Source: Hyphomicrobiales bacterium
Lineage (GTDB): Bacteria > Pseudomonadota > Alphaproteobacteria > Rhizobiales > Beijerinckiaceae
DNA: 64,000 bases
Assembly: GCA_028869185.1 (NCBI GenBank)
Contig: JAGWTA010000003.1
Coordinates: 124,001 to 188,000, forward strand
Direction of reading: 5' to 3'
The notes beneath the pieces were generated by a model. It ran no database searches. It worked only from the letters and a program-made list of their open reading frames with translations, and had not been told where the DNA came from. The position numbers were made by a program, and so were the translations under genes. Every line of letters starts with the position of its first letter. The stretch's first letter is position 1. Positions 55,736 to 64,000 of the stretch are shown piece by piece.

Positions 55736-55978
55736 TTCGCCAAAAATGGGATATCGGGTAGGTTATTGAACAATAGCTTGTTGAGCACTGTCGCCATAAC
55801 CTGCCGGTTCGGTGCTGGCCTCATTCTTGTCGCCTATCCAAATTAGTATGGGATTAGTAGTGGACAGGTTGGAATCGGATGCAATACCCCGAGCGCGGGC
55901 GATCAAGCTAACTCACTGGCATGCATTCATTTTGTCTAATTTGAGCGCCAACGAGCGCGTACGCTATTGATCTAAAAG
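55736..55978. other. Island right flank, probable promoter region of the dioxygenase operon
   Basis: 243 bp of relatively A+T-rich sequence between the dioxygenase start and the right repeat. No convincing gene. A short inverted repeat AACAATAGCTTGTT lies at 55769-55782, about 35 bp upstream of the dioxygenase ATG, and may be an operator. A clear -35/-10 pair was not identified. Confidence 0.35.
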
Positions 55979-56027
55979 CTCATTCGTAATGAGGGGGTCG
56001 GGGGTTCGAATCCCTCTTGCGGCACCA
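55979..56027. repeat. Island attachment site, right copy (attR)
   Basis: Exact 49-bp copy of tRNA-Thr positions 53696-53744, with no 5' half and so not a functional tRNA. Host sequence resumes at GCGTTTTTCCCCC and leads into ppc. Confidence 0.95.
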
Positions 56028-56158
56028 GCGTTTTTCCCCCGCCGTCGGCCTTGTTCAGCGCCCCCGCCCCGTGCGGCGTTGCGTCGGCTGTTGCGGCGCA
56101 GGCTCTGGCGTATATCGTCGGGGATGCGGGAAGGATGGTTTGTCATGGCGCGGGCGAG

Positions 56159-58918
56159 ATGATGGCGGCTCCCGAGGCTCTGCGCGACAAGGACGTGCCC
56201 CTGCGCGAGGACATTCGCCTGCTCGGGCGCATTCTCGGCGACACGGTGCGCGATCAGGAGGGCGAGGCGTCCTTCGAGGTGGTCGAGCGCATCCGGCGTC
56301 TGTCGATCGCCTTTCGCAGGAGCGACGACGCCGCCATCCGGGGCGAGCTGGTCGAAACGCTCAACGCCCTTTCGCCCGAGCGCGCGGTGCATCTCATCCG
56401 CGCCTATTCGTTCTTCTCCCATCTGGCCAATCTGGCGGAGGACCGGCACCACGTGCGGCGCACGCGCGCGCATGCCCGCGCGCCGTCTGCGCCGCGCAAG
56501 AGCACCATGGCCTATGCGCTGGCGCGCGCCAGCGCAGCCGGGCTCGACGGAGCGCGGCTGCAATCCTTCTTCGACACCGCGCGCATCGCGCCCGTTTTGA
56601 CCGCCCATCCCACAGAGGTGCGCCGCAAGAGCACGATCGATCGCGAGATGGAAATTTCCAACCTGCTCGTGGCGCGCGACAGCGCCGACACAACGCTCGC
56701 AGAGGCGAGCGCAAACGAGGAGGCGCTGCGTCGCGCCGTGCTCACCTTGTGGAACACCAACCTGCTGCGCGGCGAGCGGCTGGCGGTGCTCGACGAGGTG
56801 CGCAACGGGCTGGCGTTTTACGATTACACTTTTTTCCGGGAGCTTCCTGCGCTCTATGCGGCGATCGAGGACATGCTCGCGGCGCCGCCCTTTGCGCGCG
56901 AGGGCGAGTTGGCCTCTTTCCTGCGCATGGGAACGTGGATCGGCGGGGATCGCGACGGCAATCCTTTCGTGACCGCCGATGTGCTGACCGAGACGCTGCG
57001 GCTGCAAAGCGATCATGCGTTGAAATTCTATCTGACGGAAATTCACGAACTGGGCGCGGAACTGTCGCTCGACCAGCGCCTGTCCGGCGCTTCGGAGGCT
57101 TTGCTCGAACTCGCCAATCGCGCGACAGACGCATCGGCGCATCGCAGGCACGAGCCCTATCGGCGCGCGCTGATCGGCGTGCATGCGCGTTTGCGCGCGA
57201 CGGCGGCGCTTGGCCTCGCTCCGGCGCCGGGAGCCGCCGCCGGCGATGTGCAGCCCTATCGTTCGGCGGAAGAATTGCGCGCCGATCTCGATACGATCGC
57301 GCGCTCGCTGGAGGCCAACGGCCTCACGCGTCTGACGCGCGGGCGCCTGCGCCAGTTGCGGCGCGCGGTCGATGTGTTCGGCTTTCATCTCGCCGGCGCC
57401 GACATGCGCCAGAATTCCGACGTGCACGAGCGCACCGTCGCCGCGCTGTTTGCGGGCGCTGCGCCCGGTTTCGATTATCTCGCGCTGGACGAACCGGCGC
57501 GCGTCGCGCTGCTGCTCGACGAACTTGCGACGGCGCGGCCGCTCGCGTCGCGCTTCATCGATTACGGCGCGGAGGCCAAATCGGAGCTGGCCATTCTCGC
57601 CGCCGCGGCGCAGGCGCGCGAGCGCTATGGCGCGGCCGCCGTTCCCCATTACGTGATTTCGAAATCCGACAGCGTTTCGGACGTGCTGGAAACGGCGCTG
57701 CTGCTGAAGGAGGCGGGTTTGCTGCGCCCGCAGGAGGGCAAGCTCGACGTCGACATCGCGCCGCTGTTCGAAACCATCGGCGACCTGCGCGCGAGCGGGG
57801 CGGTTATGGACGCGCTGTTCAGCCTGCCCGGCTATCAGAAGCTGCTCGACAGCCGCGACCGCTCGCAGGAAGTCATGCTCGGCTATTCCGACAGCAACAA
57901 GGACGGCGGCTATCTGACTTCCGGCTGGGAGCTTTACAAGGCGGAAGTCGCGCTCGTCGAAGTGTGCCGCAAACACAAGGTGCGGCTGCGGCTGTTTCAC
58001 GGCCGCGGCGGCAGCGTGGGGCGGGGCGGCGGCCCGGCCTACGAAGCGATCCTCGCACAGCCGGTCGGGGCGGTGCAGGGCGCCATCCGCATCACCGAGC
58101 AGGGCGAGGTCATCGCGTCGAAATATTCCAACCCGGAGGTTGGCCGGCGCAATCTCGAAACGCTGGCGGCCGCGACGCTGGAGGCGACGCTGCTGCAGCC
58201 CGAACAGGGCGCGCCGCCTGATCATTATCTGTCCGCGATGGAATTTTTGTCCGAGCAGGCGTTTCGCGCCTATCGCAGCCTCGTCTACCAAACGCCGGGC
58301 TTTGAGGATTATTTCTGGGAATCGACGGTCATCAGCGAGATCGCCAAGCTCAACATCGGCAGTCGCCCGGCCTCGCGCAAACCGTCGCGCCGCATCGAGG
58401 ATTTGCGCGCCATTCCCTGGGTGTTCAGCTGGGCGCAATGCCGGCTAATGCTGCCGGGCTGGTACGGGTTCGCCTCGGCCGTGTCGGCCTTTCTCGAGAC
58501 CCGCCCGCTGGATGGCATGGCGTTGCTGCAGGACATGTATCGCGACTGGCCTTTTTTCACGACGCTTCTGTCGAACATGGACATGGTGCTGGCCAAGAGC
58601 GACATCGGCATCGCCTCGCGCTACGCCGATCTCGTCGCCGACCGGGCGCTCCGCGACGCCGTGTTCGGGCGGGTGCGCGCCGAATGGTCGCAGACGATCC
58701 GCTTGCTGAACGAAATCATGGGGCAGGCGGATTTGCTGGAGAAGAACCCGCTTCTGGCGCGCTCGATCCGGCATCGCTTTCCCTATCTCGATCCGCTCAA
58801 TCACATGCAGCTCGAACTGCTGCGGCGCTATCGGCAGGGCGACGACGAGGATCTCATCGTGCAGGGGCTGCATCTGACCATCAACGGCATTGCGGCGGGT
58901 CTGCGCAACAGCGGCTGA
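56159..58918 (+). CDS. ppc: Phosphoenolpyruvate carboxylase
   Basis: 919 residues if begun at the ATG at 56159; ATGs at 56135 and 56162 are alternatives and the ribosome site is not decisive. Carboxylates PEP to oxaloacetate, refilling the TCA cycle and, in methylotrophs, serving the serine cycle. Catalytic segments: [13 protein letters not shown] (active-site His, about residue 149), [36 protein letters not shown], and the C-terminal RNSG, which replaces the usual RNTG/QNTG. Domain order and length are normal. The island's right boundary lies 131 bp upstream, so its promoter may have been affected by the insertion. Confidence 0.96.
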   Translation: MMAAPEALRDKDVPLREDIRLLGRILGDTVRDQEGEASFEVVERIRRLSIAFRRSDDAAIRGELVETLNALSPERAVHLIRAYSFFSHLANLAEDRHHVRRTRAHARAPSAPRKSTMAYALARASAAGLDGARLQSFFDTARIAPVLTAHPTEVRRKSTIDREMEISNLLVARDSADTTLAEASANEEALRRAVLTLWNTNLLRGERLAVLDEVRNGLAFYDYTFFRELPALYAAIEDMLAAPPFAREGELASFLRMGTWIGGDRDGNPFVTADVLTETLRLQSDHALKFYLTEIHELGAELSLDQRLSGASEALLELANRATDASAHRRHEPYRRALIGVHARLRATAALGLAPAPGAAAGDVQPYRSAEELRADLDTIARSLEANGLTRLTRGRLRQLRRAVDVFGFHLAGADMRQNSDVHERTVAALFAGAAPGFDYLALDEPARVALLLDELATARPLASRFIDYGAEAKSELAILAAAAQARERYGAAAVPHYVISKSDSVSDVLETALLLKEAGLLRPQEGKLDVDIAPLFETIGDLRASGAVMDALFSLPGYQKLLDSRDRSQEVMLGYSDSNKDGGYLTSGWELYKAEVALVEVCRKHKVRLRLFHGRGGSVGRGGGPAYEAILAQPVGAVQGAIRITEQGEVIASKYSNPEVGRRNLETLAAATLEATLLQPEQGAPPDHYLSAMEFLSEQAFRAYRSLVYQTPGFEDYFWESTVISEIAKLNIGSRPASRKPSRRIEDLRAIPWVFSWAQCRLMLPGWYGFASAVSAFLETRPLDGMALLQDMYRDWPFFTTLLSNMDMVLAKSDIGIASRYADLVADRALRDAVFGRVRAEWSQTIRLLNEIMGQADLLEKNPLLARSIRHRFPYLDPLNHMQLELLRRYRQGDDEDLIVQGLHLTINGIAAGLRNSG

Positions 58919-59002
58919 GAGGACCATTTTTTCACGCCTCCCGCCCGAAAACCGGGCGGCAGGGGTGTTGCGCGAAACGGCCGAGGGCGCCTACGATGGG
59001 GT

Positions 59003-59515
59003 ATGGTTGAAGTTCTTCAGTCCATCCGTGCGGCGCGCGTCGGCGACGCCGACGCCGTGGCCGCGGTCCATGACGCGGCCTGGCGCGAGGCCTATCGCGG
59101 CATCATTCCGGGCGCTGCGCTCGAGGCGATGGTGGCGCGGCGCGGCCCTGTTTGGTGGCGCTCGGCCATCCGGCGCGGTTCGCGCCTCCTGGTGCTTGAA
59201 TTCGACCGCACGATCGCCGGCTATGTCAGCCACGGCCGCAACCGCGTTTCGAGCGTTCCCTACGCGGGCGAGATTTTCGAGCTTTATCTGTCGCCCGCGT
59301 TTCAGGGCCTGGGCTTCGGACGCCGCCTTTTCGAGGCGGCGCGCGAGGATCTGGCGGGCGCAGGCTACCTCTCCTTCGTCGTGTGGGCGCTGGCCGACAA
59401 TGATCGGGCGACCGGCTTCTACCGGTCGATGGGCGGGCGCGAGGTGCGCCGCGCGCCCGAGCGTTTCGGCCAGGAAAGCCGCCCGCGCGTCGCCTTCGGT
59501 TTCGCGCAGGACTGA
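59003..59515 (+). CDS. GNAT family N-acetyltransferase
   Basis: 170 residues. The acetyl-CoA loop is FQGLGFGRRLFEAAREDL, the Q/R-x-x-G-x-G/A motif of GNAT enzymes. Before it lie EIFELYLSPAF (strand beta-4) and after it FVVWALADNDRATGFYRSMGG, as in RimI/PhnO-like members. The N-terminal RAARVGDADAVAAVHDAAWREAYRG is a common start for bacterial acetyltransferases. The ATG at 59003 lies 84 bp downstream of ppc. Substrate unknown. Confidence 0.85.
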   Translation: MVEVLQSIRAARVGDADAVAAVHDAAWREAYRGIIPGAALEAMVARRGPVWWRSAIRRGSRLLVLEFDRTIAGYVSHGRNRVSSVPYAGEIFELYLSPAFQGLGFGRRLFEAAREDLAGAGYLSFVVWALADNDRATGFYRSMGGREVRRAPERFGQESRPRVAFGFAQD

Positions 59516-59605
59516 GCGCCTTATCCCTTTGTCGTAGGGACGGCCCGGCCTAAACAGTTTTTTATCCAGACAGCTTTAGACACGTCTTCCCACTCAGGAG
59601 AATTC

Positions 59606-60145
59606 ATGCGCCTCGACGCCATTTCCATCGGCTCAAATCCGCCCGAAGACATCAATGTCGTCATCGAGGTGCAGATCGGCGGCGAGCCGATCAAATATGA
59701 AATGGACAAGGCCGCCGGCACGCTCGTCGTCGACCGGTTCCTCTATACGCCCATGCGTTATCCCGGCAATTACGGCTTCATCCCGCATACTTTGTCCGAA
59801 GACGGCGATCCGGCCGACGTTCTGGTGGCCAACACCCGTCCCATCGTGCCGGGCGCGGTTATTTCGGTCCGCCCGATCGGCGTCCTGAAAATGCGCGACG
59901 AGGCCGGCGGCGACGAAAAGATCGTCGCGGTGCCCTCGCACAAGCTGACCAAGCGCTACGACCGCATCAAGAATTACACGGACCTCCCGGAAATCTCGAT
60001 CAAGCAGATCGAGCATTTTTTCAGCCATTACAAGGACTTGGAACCCGGAAAATGGGTCGAGTTCACCGGCTGGGGCGATGCGGAGGAGGCCAAGCGCCTC
60101 ATTATCGAATCGATTGAGCGCGCCAAGGCTGCGCACAAGGCCTGA
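59606..60145 (+). CDS. ppa: Inorganic pyrophosphatase (family I)
   Basis: 179 residues. Hydrolyses pyrophosphate, pulling biosynthetic reactions forward. Family I signatures: [42 protein letters not shown] with the DxDPxD metal-binding aspartates (DGDPADV), and [15 protein letters not shown] precedes the ATG. A strong terminator ends it. Single-gene transcript. Confidence 0.97.
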   Translation: MRLDAISIGSNPPEDINVVIEVQIGGEPIKYEMDKAAGTLVVDRFLYTPMRYPGNYGFIPHTLSEDGDPADVLVANTRPIVPGAVISVRPIGVLKMRDEAGGDEKIVAVPSHKLTKRYDRIKNYTDLPEISIKQIEHFFSHYKDLEPGKWVEFTGWGDAEEAKRLIIESIERAKAAHKA

Positions 60146-60177
60146 ACAGCTTCTGCAAAAGAAGCATCGCAACGCCG

Positions 60178-60206
60178 CAAAAAGCCCCGCCGGAGCGGGG
60201 CTTTTT
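60178..60206 (+). terminator. Rho-independent terminator after ppa
   Basis: AAAGCCCCGC (60181-60190) pairs with GCGGGGCTTT around CGGA, then more T. Confidence 0.93.
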
Positions 60207-60245
60207 CATTAGAGATTCTCTTTTGTATCAAGCGATTGGCCGCGT

Positions 60246-60566
60246 TCAGCGGCCCGCCTTCACGTCGGCGACGGCCTGCGCCATCTGCTCGTTCATTTCG
60301 CGTTCGATCTGGTGTTCGGACACCTGAACGCCGTGGCGTATGAAATCGCCCATCAGCTTGCGCACCACATCGGCGTCGCCGGCTTCCTCGAGATCGGCCG
60401 CCATCAATTCCTTGAAATAGGCGTCGGCCTGCTCAGGCTTGCCCCACTTTTCGCAGGCCCAGGCGGCCAGCCGCTTGTTGCGCTTGGCTGTCGCTTTGAA
60501 CTGCAATTCTTCGTCGTGGGCGAATTTCTTTTCGAAGCTTTCTTCCCGCTTGTCGAACCCGCTCAT
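60246..60566 (-). CDS. F1F0-ATPase zeta inhibitor subunit (DUF1476)
   Basis: 106 residues from the ATG at 60566 behind AGGAGAGG. MSGFDKREESFEKKFAHDEE is the inhibitory N-terminal helix of the alphaproteobacterial zeta subunit, known from Paracoccus to block F1-ATPase rotation, and the rest (KRNKRLAAWACEKWG, DVVRKLMGDF, EREMNEQMAQAVADV) is the four-helix body. It binds at the catalytic interface of F1 when energy is low. The gene is divergent from purC, with about 215 bp between the starts. Confidence 0.93.
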   Translation of the reverse strand: MSGFDKREESFEKKFAHDEELQFKATAKRNKRLAAWACEKWGKPEQADAYFKELMAADLEEAGDADVVRKLMGDFIRHGVQVSEHQIEREMNEQMAQAVADVKAGR

Positions 60567-60783
60567 TCGCCTCTCCTGTTCCGCGAATCCCATTGGCCGG
60601 GTGTATAGGACGGGGCAAGGGCCATGCCTAGACGCAATTGCAGCAAAATGGCGCCGCAAAAGTCGAAGGCGCCGGGAGGCGTCGGGTTGTTTCGCCCGGC
60701 TGGCTGCGCTACCACGGCCATGCACCCGCCGGCCCAGCCGGCGCAGCGCGGGGCGCCCCCCAGAGAGAGCCACGAGCTGATTT

Positions 60784-61575
60784 ATGGATTTCCTCAAGCC
60801 ACGGTTGATCCCCATGAACCGCCGCCGCCGCATCTACGAAGGCAAGGCCAAGGTTTTGTACGAAGGCCCCGAGCCCGGCACGCTGATCCAGCATTTCAAG
60901 GACGACGCCACCGCCTTCAACGCCAAAAAGCATGAAGTGATCGACGGCAAGGGCGTCCTGAACAACCGCATCTCGGAATATATTTTCCAGCACCTCAACA
61001 ACATCGGCGTGCCGACGCATTTCATCCGCCGGATGAACATGCGCGAGCAGCTGATCCGCGAGGTGGAGATCGTGCCGCTGGAAGTCGTGGTGCGCAATGT
61101 GGCGGCAGGCTCGCTGTCGCAGCGCCTCGGCATCGAGGAGGGCACGCAGCTGCCGCGCTCGATCATCGAGTTCTATTACAAGAACGATGCGCTCAACGAT
61201 CCGATGGTGTCGGAAGAACACATCACGGCGTTCGGTTGGGCCAATCCGCAGGAGATCGACGACATCATGGCCCTGGCCATTCGCGTCAACGATTTCCTGA
61301 CGGGCCTGTTTCTGGGCGTCGGCATCCGTCTCGTCGATTTCAAGATGGAATGCGGGCGCCTTTGGGAAGGCGACATGATGCGCATCGTGGTTGCCGATGA
61401 AATCTCCCCCGACTCCTGCCGGCTGTGGGACATGAAGTCGAACGACAAGCTCGACAAGGATCGTTTCCGCCGCGACATGGGCGGCCTCGTCGAGGCCTAT
61501 ACCGAAGTCGCGCGCCGTCTCGGCATCATGCAGCCCGAAGACGCCCCGCGTGGCGGACCGAAGCTGGTGCAATGA
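60784..61575 (+). CDS. purC: Phosphoribosylaminoimidazole-succinocarboxamide synthase
   Basis: 263 residues. Joins aspartate to CAIR in purine synthesis. [19 protein letters not shown] is the ATP-binding start, [18 protein letters not shown] the core, and [15 protein letters not shown] and [14 protein letters not shown] the conserved active-site blocks. The ATG at 60784 adds a short N-terminal extension; ATG 60814 is an alternative. Its stop overlaps the first start of purS (ATGATG), giving a purC-purS-purQ operon. Confidence 0.96.
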   Translation: MDFLKPRLIPMNRRRRIYEGKAKVLYEGPEPGTLIQHFKDDATAFNAKKHEVIDGKGVLNNRISEYIFQHLNNIGVPTHFIRRMNMREQLIREVEIVPLEVVVRNVAAGSLSQRLGIEEGTQLPRSIIEFYYKNDALNDPMVSEEHITAFGWANPQEIDDIMALAIRVNDFLTGLFLGVGIRLVDFKMECGRLWEGDMMRIVVADEISPDSCRLWDMKSNDKLDKDRFRRDMGGLVEAYTEVARRLGIMQPEDAPRGGPKLVQ

Positions 61576-61814
61576 TGAAAGCGCGCGTCGTCGTCACTCT
61601 CAAAAACGGCGTTCTCGATCCGCAGGGCAAGGCGATCGAGGGCGCGCTGAAGGCTCTCGACGTCTCGGGCGTCGCCAGCGTGCGGCAGGGCAAGGTGTTC
61701 GACATCGAGCTTGCCGGCGCCGACCGCAGCGCGGCCGAAACAAGCCTGAAAGCGGCGTGCGAAAAGCTGCTCGCCAATACCGTGATCGAGAATTACAAGA
61801 TCGAGATTGCATAA
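61575..61814 (+). CDS. purS: Phosphoribosylformylglycinamidine synthase subunit PurS
   Basis: 79 residues. [20 protein letters not shown] is the standard PurS beginning, and IENYKIEIA its end. It is the small structural link between PurL and PurQ in FGAM synthetase. The ATG at 61572 is equally possible and overlaps the purC stop as ATGA. A palindromic repeat separates it from purQ. Confidence 0.95.
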   Translation: MKARVVVTLKNGVLDPQGKAIEGALKALDVSGVASVRQGKVFDIELAGADRSAAETSLKAACEKLLANTVIENYKIEIA

Positions 61815-61820
61815 CCGCCC

Positions 61821-61923
61821 CGTCATTGCGAGGAGCGACGCGACAAAGCAATCCATCCAGCGGGCCTGAGCGCAAGCGCGGCCCGCTTCCCGTCCATCTG
61901 GATGGGTTGCCTTGCTCGCAACG
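61821..61923. repeat. Large palindromic dispersed-type repeat between purS and purQ
   Basis: CGTCATTGCGAGGAGCGACG on the left and GGATGGGTTGCCTTGCTCGC on the right are near reverse complements, with CCATCCAG/CTGGATGG exact; an inner stem GCGGGCC/GGCCCGC forms the tip. The 'CGTCATTGCGAGGAGCG...AAGCAATCCA' unit is a familiar dispersed palindrome of alphaproteobacterial genomes. No second copy was seen in this window. Confidence 0.8.
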
Positions 61924-61947
61924 CCCGAGCCGCCTTTCGGAGAAACC

Positions 61948-62646
61948 ATGCGCGCCGCCGTCGTTCTTTTTCCCGGGTCGAACCGCGAGGGCGACGTTGC
62001 GCGCGCGCTCGAACAGGCGACCGGCCACAAGCCCGCCATCGTCTGGCACGGCGATCACGATCTGCCGGCCGGCGTCGATCTGGCTGTTTTGCCGGGCGGC
62101 TTTTCCTATGGCGATTACCTGCGTTGCGGCGCGATCGCCGGGCGCTCCCCGATCATGGATGCGGTGCGCAAGCACGCCGAACGCGGCGGTCTGGTGCTGG
62201 GCATCTGCAACGGCTTCCAGATCCTGTGCGAGAGCGGCCTGCTGCCGGGCGTGCTGATGCGCAACGCCAATCTGCATTTCGTGTGCAAGATGCAGCATCT
62301 CAAGGTCGAGCGGGCCGCCGCGCCCTTCACCGGCGCCTACAAGGCGGGCCAGGTCATCAAGGTCTGCATCGCGCATGGCGAGGGCAATTACGAAGCCGAC
62401 GACGCCACGATCGAGACGATCGAGAAGGACGGCCGCGTGGCGTTCCGTTATTGCGATGAACAGGGCCGCGTCGGGGGAAGCGCCAATCCGAACGGTTCGC
62501 GCAACGACATCGCCGGCATCTATTCGGAGAAATTCAACGTGCTCGGCATGATGCCGCATCCGGAAAACCTCATCGATCCGCTGGTGGGCGGCGTCGACGG
62601 GCGCGGGCTTTTCAATTCGCTCGCCGCCTTCAGGCAGGCGGCCTGA
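61948..62646 (+). CDS. purQ: Phosphoribosylformylglycinamidine synthase subunit PurQ
   Basis: 232 residues from the ATG at 61948 behind CGGAGA. Class I glutamine amidotransferase that feeds ammonia to PurL. VVLFPGSNREGDVARAL is the N-terminus, GGLVLGICNGFQILCESGLLPG holds the nucleophile Cys, and GMMPHPENLIDPLVGG has the His of the triad, with the Glu near it. Complete. Confidence 0.96.
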   Translation: MRAAVVLFPGSNREGDVARALEQATGHKPAIVWHGDHDLPAGVDLAVLPGGFSYGDYLRCGAIAGRSPIMDAVRKHAERGGLVLGICNGFQILCESGLLPGVLMRNANLHFVCKMQHLKVERAAAPFTGAYKAGQVIKVCIAHGEGNYEADDATIETIEKDGRVAFRYCDEQGRVGGSANPNGSRNDIAGIYSEKFNVLGMMPHPENLIDPLVGGVDGRGLFNSLAAFRQAA

Positions 62647-62652
62647 TCGCGC

Positions 62653-64000
62653 ATGTATTTCCTGCGCCTTTACGGCCGCGTTCTCGCGCAGCTTGCGCCG
62701 GTCAAGGGCGTGGCGATTGCGCTGGTTTTCGCAAATCTTCTGGTCGCAGCGGCGCAATTTGCCGAACCCATGCTGTTCGGCCATATCGTCGACAAGCTGA
62801 CGGGCGCCGAAGCGCGGCGCGAGACGCTGCAGATGGTCGACCTCGCCCCGCAACTGGGCGCCTGGGTCGGGTTCGGCATTTTCTCCATCATCGGCTCGGT
62901 GCTCGTCGCGCTTTACGCTGACCGGCTCGCCCATCGCCGGCGCCTCGCCATGATGGCGAATTATTTCGATCACGTGCTCAATCTGTCGCTGAGCTTTCAC
63001 TCGTCCGTGCACTCGGGCCGCCTGCTGAAAGTCATGCTCGACGGGGCGCAATCCCTGTTTTCGTTGTGGCTGTCGTTCTTCCGTGAGAATTGCGCTTCGG
63101 CCATGGCGCTGTTCATACTTCTGCCGATGACGCTGTTTCTGAACTGGCGTCTGGGCGCCATCTTGATCACGCTCGTCGTCATTTTCGGCCTGCTCACGTC
63201 CTTCGTGCTCAAGCGCACGCATGCGTTGCAGGGCGCGGTCGAGCGTTATTCGGCCGATCTTGCCGAACGCGCTTCCGACGCGCTCGGCAATGTGCCGGTC
63301 ATCCAGAGCTTCACGCGCATCGAAAGCGAATCGCAGGCGATGCGGCGCACGATCGATGCGTTGCTGACTGCGCAATTGCCGGTGCTCTCATGGTGGGCGA
63401 TGGCGACGGTGGCGACGCGCGCCTCGGCGACGCTGTCGATCCTCGCGATCTTCGTGCTCGGCGTCTGGCTGCATCTGCAAAATCTCGCGACCATCGGCGA
63501 AATCGTCACCTTCATGAATTTCGCGACGATGCTGATCGGCCGGCTCGAACAGATGGTCGGCTTCATCAACAGCCTGTTCATGGTCGCCCCGCGCGTCGCC
63601 GATTTCTTCGGCGTGCTCGATACGGCCTCGACGGTCGCCGACCGGCCGGATGCGATCGACGCCGGCCGTCTGACCGGCCGCGTCGTGTTCGACCATGTTT
63701 CGTTTTCCTACGATGGCAAACGTGTCGCCGTGCAGGATGTTTCCTTCGATGTGCAGCCCGGCGAGACCGTGGCGCTGGTCGGCGCGACGGGATCGGGTAA
63801 ATCGACGACGCTCGGCCTGCTGCATCGCGTGTTCGATCCGGCCGAAGGACGCGTTGTGATCGACGGCGTCGACATCAGGGACATGACGCTCGTTTCGCTT
63901 CGCCGCAACATCGGCGTGGTGTTTCAGGAGCCGATGCTGTTTGCGCGCACCATCGAGGACAATCTGCGCATCGGCAAGGCCGACGCATCCCATGACGAGA
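62653..64000 (+). CDS. ndvA: NdvA/ChvA-type cyclic beta-glucan ABC exporter (3' end outside window)
   Basis: Starts with ATG at 62653, 6 bp after purQ; 449 codons are visible and the frame is open at the right edge. A six-helix ABC exporter membrane domain (VKGVAIALVFANLLVAAAQF to about residue 320) is followed by the ATPase domain with Walker A GATGSGKST at about residues 377-385, VFQEPMLFARTIEDNLRIG being the Q-loop region. DRLAHRRR and SLFSLWLSFFREN match NdvA/ChvA of Rhizobium and Agrobacterium, which export cyclic beta-1,2-glucan to the periplasm for osmotic adaptation and host contact. The signature and Walker B lie outside. Other heterologous lipid or glycan exporters cannot be excluded. 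Confidence 0.85.
   Translation, partial: MYFLRLYGRVLAQLAPVKGVAIALVFANLLVAAAQFAEPMLFGHIVDKLTGAEARRETLQMVDLAPQLGAWVGFGIFSIIGSVLVALYADRLAHRRRLAMMANYFDHVLNLSLSFHSSVHSGRLLKVMLDGAQSLFSLWLSFFRENCASAMALFILLPMTLFLNWRLGAILITLVVIFGLLTSFVLKRTHALQGAVERYSADLAERASDALGNVPVIQSFTRIESESQAMRRTIDALLTAQLPVLSWWAMATVATRASATLSILAIFVLGVWLHLQNLATIGEIVTFMNFATMLIGRLEQMVGFINSLFMVAPRVADFFGVLDTASTVADRPDAIDAGRLTGRVVFDHVSFSYDGKRVAVQDVSFDVQPGETVALVGATGSGKSTTLGLLHRVFDPAEGRVVIDGVDIRDMTLVSLRRNIGVVFQEPMLFARTIEDNLRIGKADASHDE

Larger units (their letters stand above)
53696..56027. mobile_element. 2.3-kb integrase-less genomic island in tRNA-Thr
   Basis: Bounded by exact 49-bp copies of the tRNA-Thr 3' half at 53696-53744 and 55979-56027; one copy plus cargo is 2283 bp. 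The inside is visibly less G+C-rich and uses codons unlike the neighbours (many AAA, TTA, AAT, ATA), and both complete genes are leftward and overlapping. No integrase, excisionase, transposase or relaxase frame was found. The crossover region covers the anticodon stem-loop, a favourite point of tyrosine recombinases. It is either a remnant of a larger island or a satellite mobilised in trans. Confidence 0.88.

Noticed and set aside
55964-58438. Long minus-strand open frame (824 codons) opposite ppc
   Set aside because: It is the shadow of a G+C-rich coding gene; ppc on the plus strand has every catalytic motif. Its N-terminal end again contains the antisense tRNA fragment.

Overview
The window is high-G+C, densely coded chromosomal DNA of an alphaproteobacterium, most likely of the order Hyphomicrobiales (Rhizobiales). 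The main clues are the ethylmalonyl-CoA pathway pair ecm/ccr beside a PduO-type cobalamin adenosyltransferase, a fused shikimate kinase/3-dehydroquinate synthase (AroKB), the F-ATPase zeta inhibitor (DUF1476), an NdvA/ChvA-type cyclic glucan exporter, and an alphaproteobacterial LexA box. PEP carboxylase together with the ethylmalonyl-CoA genes would suit a methylotroph or C2 user of the Beijerinckiaceae/Methylocystaceae type, but that is inference. There is no rRNA and no CRISPR array.

Layout. 1-3737 (leftward): a catabolic operon with two small thiamine-diphosphate (TPP) decarboxylase subunits, a GMC oxidoreductase and an MFS permease cut by the window edge. 3957-5294: ChrA. 5330-8005: a LexA-box promoter driving a radical SAM DNA-repair protein and a DUF4130-UdgX uracil-DNA protein. 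8072-8161: tRNA-Ser(CGA). 8245-15234: rplU, rpmA, GNAT, obgE, then proA and nadD. The proB usually found before proA is absent, and a PadR regulator with a His-rich DUF2852 protein lies in its place. 15344-20992: secA, a DUF2853 gene and priA. 21001-29022: corC, aroKB, a 48-residue membrane protein, xerD, an orphan cytosine methyltransferase, accA and an L,D-transpeptidase lipoprotein. 29062-36079: an NDUFAF5-like methyltransferase, an orphan molybdenum hydroxylase large subunit, xerC and a DUF4175 protein. 36183-40388: HIG1-domain protein, cobalamin adenosyltransferase, ecm and divergent ccr. 40452-48764: membrane proteins, argH/tlpA, and purL-bolA-grxD. 49015-53575: tandem OmpW porins, a DUF2252 protein and a zinc alcohol dehydrogenase. 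53669-56027: tRNA-Thr(CGT) with a very small genomic island. 56159-64000: ppc, GNAT, ppa, the ATPase zeta inhibitor, purC-purS-purQ and ndvA (cut by the right edge).

The most unusual part is the 2.3-kb island at 53745-56027. It lies between the 3' half of an intact tRNA-Thr gene and an exact 49-bp copy of that half. It carries no integrase and only two complete genes. One is a TauD-like Fe(II)/2-oxoglutarate dioxygenase. The other overlaps its stop codon and encodes a protein with an R-x4-H (HEPN RNase) motif and a C-terminal zinc ribbon. I read this as a candidate two-gene toxin/defence-type system that I do not recognise as a described one; its function is inference only.

Other joint functions: the adenosyltransferase probably loads AdoCbl for Ecm; Ccr and Ecm act in the same acetyl-CoA assimilation route; PurC, PurS, PurQ and PurL serve purine synthesis from two loci; Grx4 and BolA form a known Fe-S partner pair; XerC and XerD, the chromosome dimer resolvases, lie within 10 kb of each other.
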